This document shows positions 8,004 through 14,392 of a DNA stretch of 17,069 bases, in pieces. The stretch comes from AC-32 sp049644305 (GTDB taxonomy: Bacteria > Actinomycetota > Thermoleophilia > Gaiellales > Gaiellaceae). Location: contig JBARRQ010000090.1 in the NCBI GenBank assembly GCA_049644305.1, forward strand, positions 1 through 17,069, written 5' to 3'. Each line of letters starts with the position of its first letter. Positions within the stretch are counted from its first letter, which is position 1. Under the pieces are notes generated by a model, which was not told the DNA's origin, did no database searches, and saw only the letters and a list, made by a program, of their open reading frames with translations. The translations under genes and the position numbers were made by a program.

Positions 8004-8272
8004 GGCGGCGAACTCTACCGCTCTTCCAGGCGGTCCCTGTAGTTCGGTTCGCCCGGCCTCCTCCCCGAGGCGAGCGTATCCGTGGAAGGCGCACGCGTGG
8101 GTGCCGGAATTGTGCCGAGAGTGAGCAAACGTCTGGAGGCGAACTCCGGGCCGGCTCCCGCTCGAGCGGGAGCCCTTGCTTCCTGTCCGGGCAACCGAGA
8201 TCGGGCGCCTCTCCCAACATGCACGGCCGTCACCTCCACGCGGCGCTTCCAGCCCACTAGCATTCGCGCGGC
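8004..8272. other. Divergent intergenic region, hisC / pntAA
   Basis: This 269-bp stretch separates divergent hisC and pntAA and must hold both promoters. I see no tRNA. No ORF here looks convincing; a 64-codon + frame from 8082 ends by overlapping the pntAA ATG but has poor composition. A weak -10-like TAGCAT lies at 8257-8262, about 11 nt before the pntAA ATG, without a recognisable -35. The main structured element is the 22-bp palindrome at 8153-8174. Confidence 0.5.
8153..8174. promoter_or_regulatory. Perfect 22-bp palindrome between hisC and pntAA
   Basis: GGCTCCCGCTC (8153-8163) is followed at once by its exact reverse complement, GAGCGGGAGCC (8164-8174). It lies 98 nt upstream of the pntAA start and about 150 nt upstream of the hisC start. 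Both genes point away from it, so a terminator role is not expected, and no T-run follows on either strand. It could be an operator for a dimeric regulator or form a cruciform or 5' UTR hairpin. The sequence does not say which. Confidence 0.45.
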
Positions 8273-9361
8273 ATGAGGGTCGGGGTGCCGAGAGAGAGCG
8301 CGGCCGGCGAGCACCGCGTCGCGCTCGTCCCAGAACTCGTCGCGCGGCTCGTACCGAACGGCTTCGAAGTCCTCGTCGAACGCGGCGCCGGTGAGGCGGC
8401 GGCGTTCCCGGACGAGTTGTACGAGGAAGCAGGCGCGCGGATCGTCTCCGATCCATACGAGGCTGACGCCGTCGTGAAGATGCAGAAGCCGAATACCGAC
8501 GAGGTCGAGCGCCTCCGCGAAGGTCAGATTCTGATCGGCTTCCTCCAGCCACTCACAGACCAGCAGGGCATCGAAGCCCTCGCCGCACGCGGCGTCACTG
8601 GGTTTGCGATGGAGTCGATCCCGCGGATCACACGAGCGCAGGCAATGGATGCGCTCTCTTCACAGGCTACGGTCTCCGGGTACAAGGCGGCCCTGCTCGC
8701 GGCCGAGCGGCTGCCGAAGTTCTTCCCGATGTTGATGACCGCGGCGGGCACGGTCGCGCCGGCGAAGGTGCTCGTCCTGGGGGCCGGTGTCGCAGGGCTC
8801 CAATCGATTGCGACCGCACGCCGGCTCGGCGCAGTCGTGACCGGATTCGATGTCCGGCCCGTCGTGCGCGAGCAGATCGAGAGCCTCGGTGCGAGCTGGC
8901 TCGATCTCGGCGTCGTCGGCGGCGAGACGGCCGGCGGGTACGCGCAAGAGCTCTCAGAGGACGAGCAGCGGCGTCAGCAGGAAGAGCTCGAGCGGCGGCT
9001 GCCTGAGTTCGACGTCGTGATCACGACTGCACTCGTCCCTGGCCGCCCGGCGCCGCGGCTGATTCCGGCCGGTGCCGTCGCGGCGATGCGCCGTGGATCG
9101 GTAATCGTGGACCTGGCAGCCGAGGCCGGAGGAAACTGCGAGCTCACCGAGCCGGGTGATGAGGTCGTTCGAGAGGGCGTGACGATCGTCGGTTTCACGA
9201 ACCTGCCGAGCACGATGCCCTACCACGCGAGCCAGCTGTATGCGCGCAACGTCGCCGCGCTGCTTCTCCATCTCGCGCCCGAGGGACAGCTCGTGCTCGA
9301 CTTCGACGACGAGATCACTGCGGGCGCCTGCGTCACGCGGAAGGAAGAGGTCCCTGCGTGA
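8273..9361 (+). CDS. pntAA: NAD(P) transhydrogenase subunit alpha part 1 (NAD-binding domain I)
   Basis: A 362-residue cytosolic domain I of proton-translocating transhydrogenase, which carries NAD(H) and exchanges hydride with NADP(H) on PntB. The N-terminal MRVGVPRESAAGEHRVALVP and the segment MQKPNTDEVERL are typical of the AlaDH/PNT superfamily. MTAAGTVAPAKVLVLGAGVAG (from about 156) carries the Rossmann GxGxxG. DVRPVVREQIESLGA and the later VIVDLAAEAGGNCE are further hallmarks. It ends near where PntA of E. coli continues into membrane helices, so this is the split alpha1/alpha2 form known from Rhodospirillum and others. ATG at 8273 has no clear ribosome-binding site. Alanine dehydrogenase is excluded by length and by the pntAB/pntB neighbours. 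Confidence 0.95.
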   Translation: MRVGVPRESAAGEHRVALVPELVARLVPNGFEVLVERGAGEAAAFPDELYEEAGARIVSDPYEADAVVKMQKPNTDEVERLREGQILIGFLQPLTDQQGIEALAARGVTGFAMESIPRITRAQAMDALSSQATVSGYKAALLAAERLPKFFPMLMTAAGTVAPAKVLVLGAGVAGLQSIATARRLGAVVTGFDVRPVVREQIESLGASWLDLGVVGGETAGGYAQELSEDEQRRQQEELERRLPEFDVVITTALVPGRPAPRLIPAGAVAAMRRGSVIVDLAAEAGGNCELTEPGDEVVREGVTIVGFTNLPSTMPYHASQLYARNVAALLLHLAPEGQLVLDFDDEITAGACVTRKEEVPA

Positions 9362-9546
9362 AGCATCGCGGTCAGCTGTGGGCAGATTGGCGCCAGATCG
9401 TCACAGGCGCGGCACACCCTCCTGCGTTGCGCCACGCTAGTGTCGCCCGTGAGGGCGGCGGGATAGCACACCCCACCCTCATCCTGGGTGGGGGTTGCGC
9501 GGCCGCGGCCGCGACGGACGCGGGCTGCGTGGGTGCGACGCGATGA
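9358..9546 (+). CDS. Candidate 62-residue bridging ORF between pntAA and pntAB (doubtful)
   Basis: A GTG at 9358 overlaps the pntAA stop (GTGA) and is preceded by AAGGAAGAGG (9341-9350) seven nt upstream. The frame runs to a TGA that overlaps the pntAB ATG (ATGA, 9543-9546). It would couple all pnt genes by 4-nt overlaps. The predicted peptide starts MKHRGQLWADWRQIV and ends in an Ala/Gly/Cys-rich stretch. It has no recognisable domain. Third-position GC looks lower than in the flanking genes, and part of the frame is palindromic DNA. The Shine-Dalgarno string also encodes the end of pntAA. This may be a leader peptide, a real small protein or chance. Confidence 0.25.
   Translation: MKHRGQLWADWRQIVTGAAHPPALRHASVAREGGGIAHPTLILGGGCAAAAATDAGCVGATR
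9471..9493 (+). promoter_or_regulatory. GC-rich hairpin in the pntAA-pntAB spacer
   Basis: CCCCACCC (9471-9478) pairs perfectly with GGGTGGGG (9486-9493) across a 7-nt loop, an 8-bp almost all G-C stem. No T-run follows, so it is not a standard intrinsic terminator. It lies 49 nt upstream of the pntAB ATG. In mRNA it could set relative expression of the membrane subunits, for example through processing, pausing or 3' protection of pntAA mRNA. Confidence 0.45.
9498..9513. repeat. 16-bp CG/GC palindrome in the pntAA-pntAB spacer
   Basis: CGCGGCCGCGGCCGCG is a perfect palindrome made of overlapping GCGGCCGC units. It begins 5 nt after the preceding hairpin. It could form a second stem in the leader of pntAB or be simple GC-rich low complexity. 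Confidence 0.4.
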
Positions 9547-9884
9547 GCCATGGGCTGCTGCTCGTTTTCGAGCTGACCATCCTCGTGCTGGCGATTTTCC
9601 TCGGCTTCGAGGTGATCTCCAAGGTGCCGACCCTCCTGCACACCCCGCTGATGTCCGGCACGAACGCGATCCACGGGATCGTCATCGTCGGCGCCATGCT
9701 CGTAATGGGCGCGAGCGGCAAGGACACGCTGACCTGGGTGATCGGCTTCGTCGCCGTCATCCTCGCCTCGGCCAACGTCGTCGGCGGCTTCGTGGTCACC
9801 GACCGCATGCTCGAGATGTTCAAGCGGCGCGACGCTCCTCCCAAAACCGAGCCGGACGACGGCGCCGGCGGCAAGGAGTCGTGA
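9543..9884 (+). CDS. pntAB: NAD(P) transhydrogenase subunit alpha part 2 (membrane)
   Basis: A 113-residue membrane subunit contributing part of domain II, the proton channel. It shows about three hydrophobic segments: the N-terminal LLLVFELTILVLAIFLGF, then HGIVIVGAMLVMGA, then WVIGFVAVILASANVVGGF. The typical end is VVTDRMLEMFKRR, followed by a charged tail. PTLLHTPLMSGTNAIHG (from about 29) is a strong family signature. The ATG at 9543 fits the family N-terminus. A TTG at 9495 would add an Arg/Gly-rich stretch and is unlikely. The stop overlaps the pntB start by 4 nt. Confidence 0.95.
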   Translation: MSHGLLLVFELTILVLAIFLGFEVISKVPTLLHTPLMSGTNAIHGIVIVGAMLVMGASGKDTLTWVIGFVAVILASANVVGGFVVTDRMLEMFKRRDAPPKTEPDDGAGGKES

Positions 9885-11272
9885 GCCGAGCCACCACCGA
9901 CCTTCTCTACCTGGTCACGATCGTGACCTTCATCCTCGCCCTGCGCTTCCTCTCGCGCCCCGACAAGGCGCGCTGGGGGAACCGCATCGGCGCGCTCGGC
10001 ATGCTGCTCGCGATCGGCGTCACCTTTGCGCAGACGACGATCGTCAGCTATTGGGAGATCGCGGTCGGCATGGTGATCGGCGGAGGCTTCGGAGCGGTCG
10101 CAGCGCGCCGCGTGCGCATGACCGCGATGCCGCAGATGGTGGCGCTCTTCAACGGCGTGGGCGGTGGCGCGGCGGCCCTCGTGTCCTGGGCAGAGTTCCA
10201 CCGCCTCGCGCCCGCGAGCGGGAACCTCAAGCTCGATATCAGCGCGGCGATCGCGCTCTCGGCGATCATCGGCTCGATCTCGTTCGCAGGCTCGATGGTC
10301 GCCTTCGCGAAGCTGCAAGGGCTGATTCAGGGGCGCCCGATCACCTATCCAGGGCAGCAGATCGGCAACGCGCTCGTCCTCGCGGCCGCGATCGCCGCGG
10401 GCATCGCGACTGCGTCCGGCGCCGAGCGTCAGTGGCTGATGTGGGCGCTGCTTGGGTGCGCGGCGCTGTTCGGCGTGCTCTTCGTGCTCCCGATCGGCGG
10501 AGCCGACATGCCCGTCGTGATCTCGCTCTTGAACGCGTTCACCGGACTCGCCGCGGCCGCAACCGGCTTCGAGCTGGAGAACAACGTCCTGATCGTGAGC
10601 GGCATGCTCGTAGGAGCCTCCGGCACGCTCCTCACGTTGCTGATGAGCCGCGCCATGAATCGCTCGATCGCGAACGTCCTCTTCGGCGCGTTCGGCCAGG
10701 TCGCGCCCGAGGCCGCCGCGATAGCGGCCACGGACGGGGGGACTGTCCGGTCCGCAAGCGCCGAGGACGTTGCCGTGATGCTCGCCTACGCCCACAAGGT
10801 CATCTTCGTCCCCGGCTACGGCCTCGCGGTCGCCCAGGCGCAGCACGACGTGCGCCAGCTCGCCGATCTGCTCGAGAACAAGGGCGTCGAGGTCTCGTAC
10901 GCCATCCACCCGGTCGCCGGCCGTATGCCTGGGCACATGAACGTGCTCCTCGCGGAGGCGAACGTGCCCTACCCGCAGTTGAAGGAGATGGATCAGGCCA
11001 ACCCGGAGTTCTCTCGGACGGACGTCGCGTTGGTCGTCGGCGCCAACGACGTCGTCAACCCCGACGCGCGCAACAACCAGGGGAGCCCGATCTACGGCAT
11101 GCCGATCCTGAACGTCGACCAGGCGAATGCCGTGGTCGTCCTCAAGCGCAGCATGAACCCGGGCTTCGCCGGGATCGAGAACCCGCTCTTCTACAACCCG
11201 AAGACCGTGATGCTCTTCGGCGACGCGAAGGACTCGATCACGAAGCTGATCGCCGACGTCAAGAATCTCTGA
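9881..11272 (+). CDS. pntB: NAD(P) transhydrogenase subunit beta
   Basis: A 463-residue subunit with an N-terminal bundle of about nine transmembrane helices and a C-terminal NADP(H)-binding domain III (about 305-463). Signatures include the membrane motif GGADMPVVISLLNAFTG and, in domain III, GYGLAVAQAQH, VGANDVVNPDA, KRSMNPGFAGIENPLF and MLFGDAK. With PntAA and PntAB it couples proton re-entry to NADPH formation from NADH. The GTG at 9881 overlaps the pntAB stop (GTGA) and has AAGGAG at 9873-9878. The resulting length matches the family. The same frame is open upstream to 9488, but that is overlap with pntAB. The following gene starts 1 nt after the stop. Confidence 0.96.
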   Translation: MSRATTDLLYLVTIVTFILALRFLSRPDKARWGNRIGALGMLLAIGVTFAQTTIVSYWEIAVGMVIGGGFGAVAARRVRMTAMPQMVALFNGVGGGAAALVSWAEFHRLAPASGNLKLDISAAIALSAIIGSISFAGSMVAFAKLQGLIQGRPITYPGQQIGNALVLAAAIAAGIATASGAERQWLMWALLGCAALFGVLFVLPIGGADMPVVISLLNAFTGLAAAATGFELENNVLIVSGMLVGASGTLLTLLMSRAMNRSIANVLFGAFGQVAPEAAAIAATDGGTVRSASAEDVAVMLAYAHKVIFVPGYGLAVAQAQHDVRQLADLLENKGVEVSYAIHPVAGRMPGHMNVLLAEANVPYPQLKEMDQANPEFSRTDVALVVGANDVVNPDARNNQGSPIYGMPILNVDQANAVVVLKRSMNPGFAGIENPLFYNPKTVMLFGDAKDSITKLIADVKNL

Positions 11273-11273
11273 C

Positions 11274-12209
11274 TTGGTCCCGGTCTTCACGGCTCAGCAC
11301 GTCGAGAAGGCTGTCTCGCCTGCCCGCGCCCTCGAGGCTGTTCGCGACGCCTTTGTCGCCTACGCCCGAGGTGAGTGGTCGATGCCGCCGAAGGTCTACG
11401 TGCCCGCCTACCCGGCCGGTGACTTCCGGGCGATGCCTGCCCTGGGAGCGGGGCACGCCGCGCTGAAGTGGGTAACGTCGTTCCCCGGGAATCCTGAGCG
11501 CGGCTTGCCGACGGTGACGGGGCTCGTGCTCCTCTCGGACGCGTCGAACGGTGCCCTCCGCGCGGTGCTGGACGCAGCCGCGGTGACCGCTCTGCGAACG
11601 GGCGCGGCCGCTGTGCTTGCAGCCGAGACGCTTGGGCGTCCCGACGCCGAGAACGCCGCGGTGGTCGGCGCGGGGGTGAACGGACAAGCCGCGGCCCGGA
11701 CCTTCCTGGCCCGCGGGCGAACGGTCAGCCTGTGGGATGTCGATCCTGTCCGCGCCGAGGAGGCGGCCTCCCAGCTCGGTGCCTCGGTGGCCGGGTCGCG
11801 CGAGGAGGCGCTCGGGGCGGATCTCGTCGTCACGATGACGCCTGGGCACGAAGTGCTGTTGCGGGCCGGGTCACTTCGTCCGGGGCAGCACGTCAGCCTG
11901 ATGGGCGCCGATGGGCCCGGCAAAGCTGAAATCGAGGTGGCAGAGCTCCTGCGCACGCACATCTTTTGCGACGATTGGGAACAGGCGAGCCACAACGGCG
12001 AGCTCGTGCATGCGGTCGACGAAGGGGCGCTTCGTCGGGAGCAAGTGACCGAGCTCGGAGCCGTCCTCGCCGGCGAGGAAGAAGGTCGCCGAGCGGACGA
12101 CGAGATCACGACCTTCGACTCGACCGGCCTCGCGATCCAAGACCTCGCGATCGCGCTTGCCGCGATCGAGCGCGTGAACGAGCTGGATCTGCCGACCCTC
12201 GACCTCTAG
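11274..12209 (+). CDS. Ornithine cyclodeaminase / mu-crystallin family NAD(P)-dependent enzyme
   Basis: A 311-residue protein of the ornithine cyclodeaminase/mu-crystallin superfamily. This family also holds archaeal-type alanine dehydrogenases, ketimine reductases and other imino-acid enzymes. Early residues follow the family pattern EAVRDAFVAYARGEWSMPPK (21-40). Lys65 in ALKWVTSFPGN is the expected substrate-binding lysine. LRTGAA (107-112) is a classic motif. GAGVNG at 132-137, followed by DVDPVRAEE, is the dinucleotide site. True cyclodeaminase activity cannot be separated from alanine dehydrogenase or reductase activity by eye. TTG start at 11274, 1 nt after pntB, with no clear Shine-Dalgarno, so probably translationally coupled. 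Its stop is shared in a CTAG with the convergent oxidase. Confidence 0.87.
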   Translation: MVPVFTAQHVEKAVSPARALEAVRDAFVAYARGEWSMPPKVYVPAYPAGDFRAMPALGAGHAALKWVTSFPGNPERGLPTVTGLVLLSDASNGALRAVLDAAAVTALRTGAAAVLAAETLGRPDAENAAVVGAGVNGQAAARTFLARGRTVSLWDVDPVRAEEAASQLGASVAGSREEALGADLVVTMTPGHEVLLRAGSLRPGQHVSLMGADGPGKAEIEVAELLRTHIFCDDWEQASHNGELVHAVDEGALRREQVTELGAVLAGEEEGRRADDEITTFDSTGLAIQDLAIALAAIERVNELDLPTLDL

Positions 12210-13387
12210 GCGCCGCGACCGCCCGCCGGTTCTACTTCTTTGTTGTGCGTGGCGCCGGCGGGCTGCTCGAGCAGGCGGGCCGGATCGAAGAGCTCGAGCT
12301 CCTGCGGCGGTTGTCCGAGGATCGCCTGCGCCACGAGCTCCCCACAGGCTAGACCGAGCACGTTGCCGTGACCGGAGTAGCCGCAGGCCACCCAGACCCC
12401 CTCGCGTCCGGGAACGGGACCGGCGAGTGGCAGACGGTCGGCTGTAACGCCGAAGATTCCCGCCCAGCGACGCGTGATGCGCGGTGAGCTTCCGGTCAGC
12501 TCTCGCACAAAACGGTCGAGCTGCTCCTGGATGGCAGGCGTCGTCGTCTCGTCGGCTGTCTGCTCATGCTCGAGAGCCTTGTCGCGGCGGCCGCCCACGA
12601 CGAGGCGACGATCCGGCATCTGCTGCCAGTAGTCGTAGCCGTATCTTGCGTAGTGAGGGCAGGGGAAAAGACTCCGCGGCAGCGGTTCGGTGACGACGAC
12701 CTGTCCCCGTGTTGGCGTGACCGCATCGTCGAGCTCCTGCATCAGTCCGTGCGTGTACCCGTCCGTGGCGAGCACGACTTGGTCGGCATCGAGTGCCGCC
12801 AACGATTCCACCCGGTCGTTCTCGCGAAGCTCGGCGCCCGCTGCAGCGGCCCGCGCGGCCAACCGCCGGACCCAACGGGCAGGCTGGAGCGAGCCGTCGA
12901 CGGGATGGAAGATGCCGCCCTCGTAGCGGCCGACCAGCGGCTTTGGCAGGTCGTCCCGCCATTCGACTGCGAACCCGTCTTTCTTCAACGCCTCGTACTC
13001 GGCTTCGAGCTGAGCCCGCTCCTCGCGCTCGGCTGCGAGCCGAAGACTCCCGGTCCGGCGGAATGCGTCGCCCGCCAGCTCCGCCAGCCGGTCGAGGTAG
13101 CGCTCGGTGAGGCGCCAGAGAGCCCGGGCACGATCGCGACCGAGCTGGTCGCGCGCTACGTCGTACGCAGGTGCACCTCCGCGTAGGGCGAATCCGCCGT
13201 TGCGCCCGCTGGCACCACCCGCGATCTCGCGCGCTTCGTATAGACGAACCTGCAGTCCCCCCTCTGCGAGCACGTGGGCGCAGGCGCAGCCGGTCACGCC
13301 ACCGCCTATGACGGCGACATCGGCACGGCCCTTCACATGCTTCGCGGGCAGCGGCGGCCGCTCCTCAGCAAGCCAGTAGCTCGTCAC
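12206..13387 (-). CDS. FAD-dependent amine/amino-acid oxidase (DAO family)
   Basis: A 393-residue flavoprotein of the D-amino-acid oxidase/glycine oxidase fold. DVAVIGGGVTG (23-33), followed by LYEAREIAGGASGRNGGF, gives the FAD dinucleotide-binding motif and the family SGRNGG signature. TRGQVVVTEPLP lies mid-protein. The C-terminal WAGIFGVTADRLPLAGP and CGYSGHGNVLG complete the FAD and substrate site. The opening SYWLAEERPPL resembles gamma-glutamylputrescine oxidase (PuuB) and related amine oxidases. Substrate remains open: an amine, sarcosine, glycine or D-amino acid. GTG start at 13385-13387, 12 nt downstream of the dprA stop, so it probably shares the dprA transcript. It ends in the CTAG shared with the cyclodeaminase-family gene. 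Confidence 0.88.
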   Translation of the reverse strand: MTSYWLAEERPPLPAKHVKGRADVAVIGGGVTGCACAHVLAEGGLQVRLYEAREIAGGASGRNGGFALRGGAPAYDVARDQLGRDRARALWRLTERYLDRLAELAGDAFRRTGSLRLAAEREERAQLEAEYEALKKDGFAVEWRDDLPKPLVGRYEGGIFHPVDGSLQPARWVRRLAARAAAAGAELRENDRVESLAALDADQVVLATDGYTHGLMQELDDAVTPTRGQVVVTEPLPRSLFPCPHYARYGYDYWQQMPDRRLVVGGRRDKALEHEQTADETTTPAIQEQLDRFVRELTGSSPRITRRWAGIFGVTADRLPLAGPVPGREGVWVACGYSGHGNVLGLACGELVAQAILGQPPQELELFDPARLLEQPAGATHNKEVEPAGGRGA

Positions 13388-13399
13388 GTGTCGACGATC

Positions 13400-14392
13400 C
13401 TAGTGCGCCGGCCTCACCCCCCTGTAGAGGCCATCCGCCTCTGCGACGGCACCCGCGAGCTCGAGCTCGGCTAGGGCAGCGGCGAGGGCCGTGGCGTCGA
13501 GCCCGGTCGCACGGCCCAGCTCGTCGGCGCCGGCAGGTTCATCGGCGAGCGCGGCGAGTACCGCGGCGGCGTGCTCACTGAACGCCGCTCGCTTCTCCGA
13601 TGCGATCTCGAGGCCAAGCGGCTCGAGGACATCGGCGCTTCGCGTCAGCGGAGTTGCGCCCAGCCGCAGCAATGCGTTCGTGCCCACCGACAAGGCCGAG
13701 GTGATCTCGCCGGGCACCGCGAAGACCTCGCGTCCAGCTTCGAGTGCGAAATCTGCGGTGATGAGCGCACCACTTCGCTCCCGTGCCTCGACGATCACCG
13801 TAGCCGCTGCAAGCCCTGCGATGATCCTGTTCCGCGCCGGGAACCGCCACGGCGCCGGCTCGACGCCGGGGGCGTATTCCGAGACCACGAGCCCCGTCTC
13901 GCAGATCCGGCTCGCGAGCTGGGCGTGACCCGCGGGATAGTCGCGGTCGACACCACACCCGAGCACGGCAACCGTCGCCCCATCCGCCTCGAGTGCGCCA
14001 CGATGTGCTTCGCCGTCCACCCCGCGGGCGAGCCCGCTGATGACGACCAGGCCCGCGGCGGCAAGCTCCCGGCCGAGCAGCCGTGCGACCTGTCCGCCGT
14101 AGGACGAGCACGCGCGGGCGCCGACGACGGCGACTGCAGGCCGAGCGAGGAGCGCCTCTTCCGCAGAGCCGCGGAGGAAGAGACCCGGAGGAGGGTCGTG
14201 GAGCTCGCGGAGCAGCGGCGGGAAGCCGGCGTCGGAGCGGCCTACGAACCGGAGCCCCCTGGCGGCCAGCCGGCCGAGATAGTCCTCCGCATCGAAGGCG
14301 CGCGCAAACTGCACGAACCGCTGCTGCGCGGGCTCCTGCACCACGTGAGCGTCGGTATCGGCCGCGAAGGCGGCCAAAGCCAGGTCGCTCAT
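13400..14392 (-). CDS. dprA: DNA-processing protein DprA
   Basis: A 330-residue DprA/Smf protein. It binds incoming single-stranded DNA during natural transformation and loads RecA. The Rossmann-like domain carries VVGARACSSYGGQVARLLG, ISGLARGVDGEAHRGAL, VLGCGVDRDYPAGH, PARNRIIAGLA and SGALITADFALEAGREVFAVPG, all hallmarks. A C-terminal winged-helix (DML1-like) domain occupies about 265-330. The short alpha-helical N-terminal part resembles the SAM-like start of actinobacterial DprA. The ATG overlaps the comM stop by 4 nt (ATGA), indicating coupling. DprA is also common in bacteria not known to be competent, so presence alone does not prove transformability. Confidence 0.95.
   Translation of the reverse strand: MSDLALAAFAADTDAHVVQEPAQQRFVQFARAFDAEDYLGRLAARGLRFVGRSDAGFPPLLRELHDPPPGLFLRGSAEEALLARPAVAVVGARACSSYGGQVARLLGRELAAAGLVVISGLARGVDGEAHRGALEADGATVAVLGCGVDRDYPAGHAQLASRICETGLVVSEYAPGVEPAPWRFPARNRIIAGLAAATVIVEARERSGALITADFALEAGREVFAVPGEITSALSVGTNALLRLGATPLTRSADVLEPLGLEIASEKRAAFSEHAAAVLAALADEPAGADELGRATGLDATALAAALAELELAGAVAEADGLYRGVRPAH

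Noticed and set aside
8082..8276. 64-codon + frame ending over the pntAA ATG
   Set aside because: It lacks a Shine-Dalgarno, contains the 22-bp palindrome, shows no domain and has unbiased composition. The ATGA overlap alone is weak evidence.
8004..8552. N-terminal extension of hisC by about 183 codons
   Set aside because: It runs antisense to the pntAA start, is Arg/Ser/Pro-rich and does not resemble any aminotransferase. Family length fits the GTG at 8003.
9479..11290. 603-codon open frame on the minus strand
   Set aside because: It is wholly antisense to pntAB and pntB, whose family motifs are unambiguous. The predicted peptide is Arg/Glu/Asp/His-rich, as expected of an antisense frame in GC-rich DNA.
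10051..11466. 471-codon + frame overlapping pntB
   Set aside because: This is an out-of-frame, arginine-rich shadow of pntB and the following gene.
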